Source: a virus. Taken from it: DNA of 29,513 nucleotides. Positions 28,835-29,513 of this stretch are shown piece by piece (positions within the stretch are counted from its first letter, which is position 1; every line of letters begins with the position of its first letter). Position numbers and translations under genes: made by a program. The DNA lies in IMG/VR virus record IMGVR_UViG_3300046010_002935, positions 1-29,513 of that record. One strand, written 5' to 3'. The notes under the pieces are model-generated. The model searched no databases, was not told the DNA's origin, and saw nothing but the letters and a program-made list of their open reading frames with translations.

Positions 28835-29121
28835 TCGTCGCCAAGATTGACGTGACCAAGCTCGACAAGACCCAGTTCTTCAAGGGAACCAAGGGCATTT
28901 ACACCGACCTCGTTCTGATCCCCAACAAGGACGGCACCGACCAGTACGGAAACGATGGATTCGTAAGCCAGGGCGTGTCAAAAGAAGCACGCGAGGCAGG
29001 GAAGAAAGGGGCCATCGTCGGGAACTACAAGAAGATCAACAACGGGGGCAAAGACAAGCCTGCTCCACCCAAGGCCAAGCCACAAACGAATGCGGCAGAC
29101 GAGGATGACGTCCCGTTCTGA
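28831..29121 (+). CDS. SSB-like protein with acidic DDVPF tail
   Basis: It has 96 residues from ATG 28831, overlapping the previous stop. It begins MIVAKIDVTKLDKTQFFKGT, followed by KGIYTDLVLIPNKDG, an OB-fold-like strand order, then a Lys/Pro/Ala-rich linker (DKPAPPKAKPQ) and the end DEDDVPF, the acidic tip by which bacterial SSB binds partner proteins. It is short for a full SSB. Position after the helicase fits ssDNA protection at the fork. The tail is clear; the core fold is likely. Confidence 0.7.
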   Translation: MIVAKIDVTKLDKTQFFKGTKGIYTDLVLIPNKDGTDQYGNDGFVSQGVSKEAREAGKKGAIVGNYKKINNGGKDKPAPPKAKPQTNAADEDDVPF

Positions 29122-29153
29122 TCTTGAACTACACCAAGGCCAAGGCATTGCAA

Positions 29154-29513
29154 ATGATCGACCACGCTGATCTGGTCCGCCTCGCCGTCCGCCGAGGGTG
29201 GATGTCATACCCACAAGGAACCGAGACCGACAAACACGGGTGCTTGAAGATCCAGAAGGAGAAGCCAGACATCGAATACAGAAAACCACGGCACACAATT
29301 GAGACAGCCCGCATCGCATACAAACTCAGGAACGATGGGTTGCAACTGATTGAAATATCCAAACGCCTATGTGTCCCAATGGGATCATTACACTATTTGA
29401 TATCAAAAGGACACGAGGATTATCTAATTACACAAAGGGCAATCAGCAAAGGCATCATTGTCAAATCAAACGAGTTAGAAGGCTCCCGGCACAGGTCCAA
29501 TAACATTCTCCTT
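29154..29513 (+). CDS. Helix-turn-helix protein, 3' end cut by the window
   Basis: The frame is open to the last base, so the protein has at least 120 residues. ATG 29154 is used here; TTG 29124 is an alternative start that would add 10 residues (the window has no clear TTG start). AGG at 29138-29145 gives a modest SD. IAYKLRNDGLQLIEISKRLC, then VPMGSLHYLISKG looks like a helix-turn-helix with recognition helix GSLHYLISK. The base composition drops towards the window end. A regulator or DNA-binding replication factor is likely. Confidence 0.55.
   Translation, partial: MIDHADLVRLAVRRGWMSYPQGTETDKHGCLKIQKEKPDIEYRKPRHTIETARIAYKLRNDGLQLIEISKRLCVPMGSLHYLISKGHEDYLITQRAISKGIIVKSNELEGSRHRSNNILL

Overview
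The window is a contiguous piece of a tailed double-stranded DNA phage (or prophage) genome. Every supported gene is on the + strand, packed with 1-8 base stop/start overlaps. The portal is lambda-like, the capsid protein is fused to a ClpP-like protease, and a tail tube, chaperone-position protein and short tape measure follow, so a long-tailed siphovirus-like virion is expected. Most of the DNA is GC-rich (about 65-70% in lines I counted by hand). No integrase, repressor, tRNA or CRISPR array was seen, so lifestyle and host are undetermined. Many virion genes lack a Shine-Dalgarno (SD) sequence and start after A/C-rich leaders, while most early genes have strong SDs. This hints at a host that tolerates non-SD initiation, but does not identify it.

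Layout. (1) 1-4376: end of the large terminase, an unassigned head-region protein, portal, protease-capsid fusion and a 58-residue protein, closed by a strong hairpin at about 4387. (2) 4436-10528: an insert-like block between capsid and connector genes. It holds two small proteins, a LamG-type fibre, a lysis-like cassette of tiny membrane proteins plus an out-of-frame overlapping lipoprotein, and three fibre/decoration proteins. (3) 10525-16258: connector/neck proteins, tail tube, chaperone-position protein, tape measure, a distal tail protein and two tandem paralogous small proteins. (4) 16262-18892: one 876-codon gene of strikingly low GC, unlike everything around it and probably the host-contact protein. 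(5) 18893-19006: a non-coding boundary with two dyads.

(6) 19007-22842: recombination/nucleotide module: AT-hook-like protein, a putative annealing protein, a DUF2800/Cas4-like PD-(D/E)XK nuclease, a MazG-like hydrolase, a possible OB-fold protein and a RusA resolvase. (7) 22843-26356: accessory small-ORF region with a lytic-transglycosylase-like enzyme, small zinc-type proteins and an array of short, partly coiled-coil proteins built from shuffled modules and joined by a repeated 20-base stop/start cassette. (8) 26357-29513: replication module: DUF1376-type initiator with an internal origin-like segment, DnaB-type helicase, SSB-like protein and the start of a helix-turn-helix gene cut by the window edge.

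Regions 1-4 build and release the particle. Regions 6 and 8 supply replication and recombination. Region 7 is the part least explained by known phage biology, and the module-shuffled array there is the best candidate for something undescribed.
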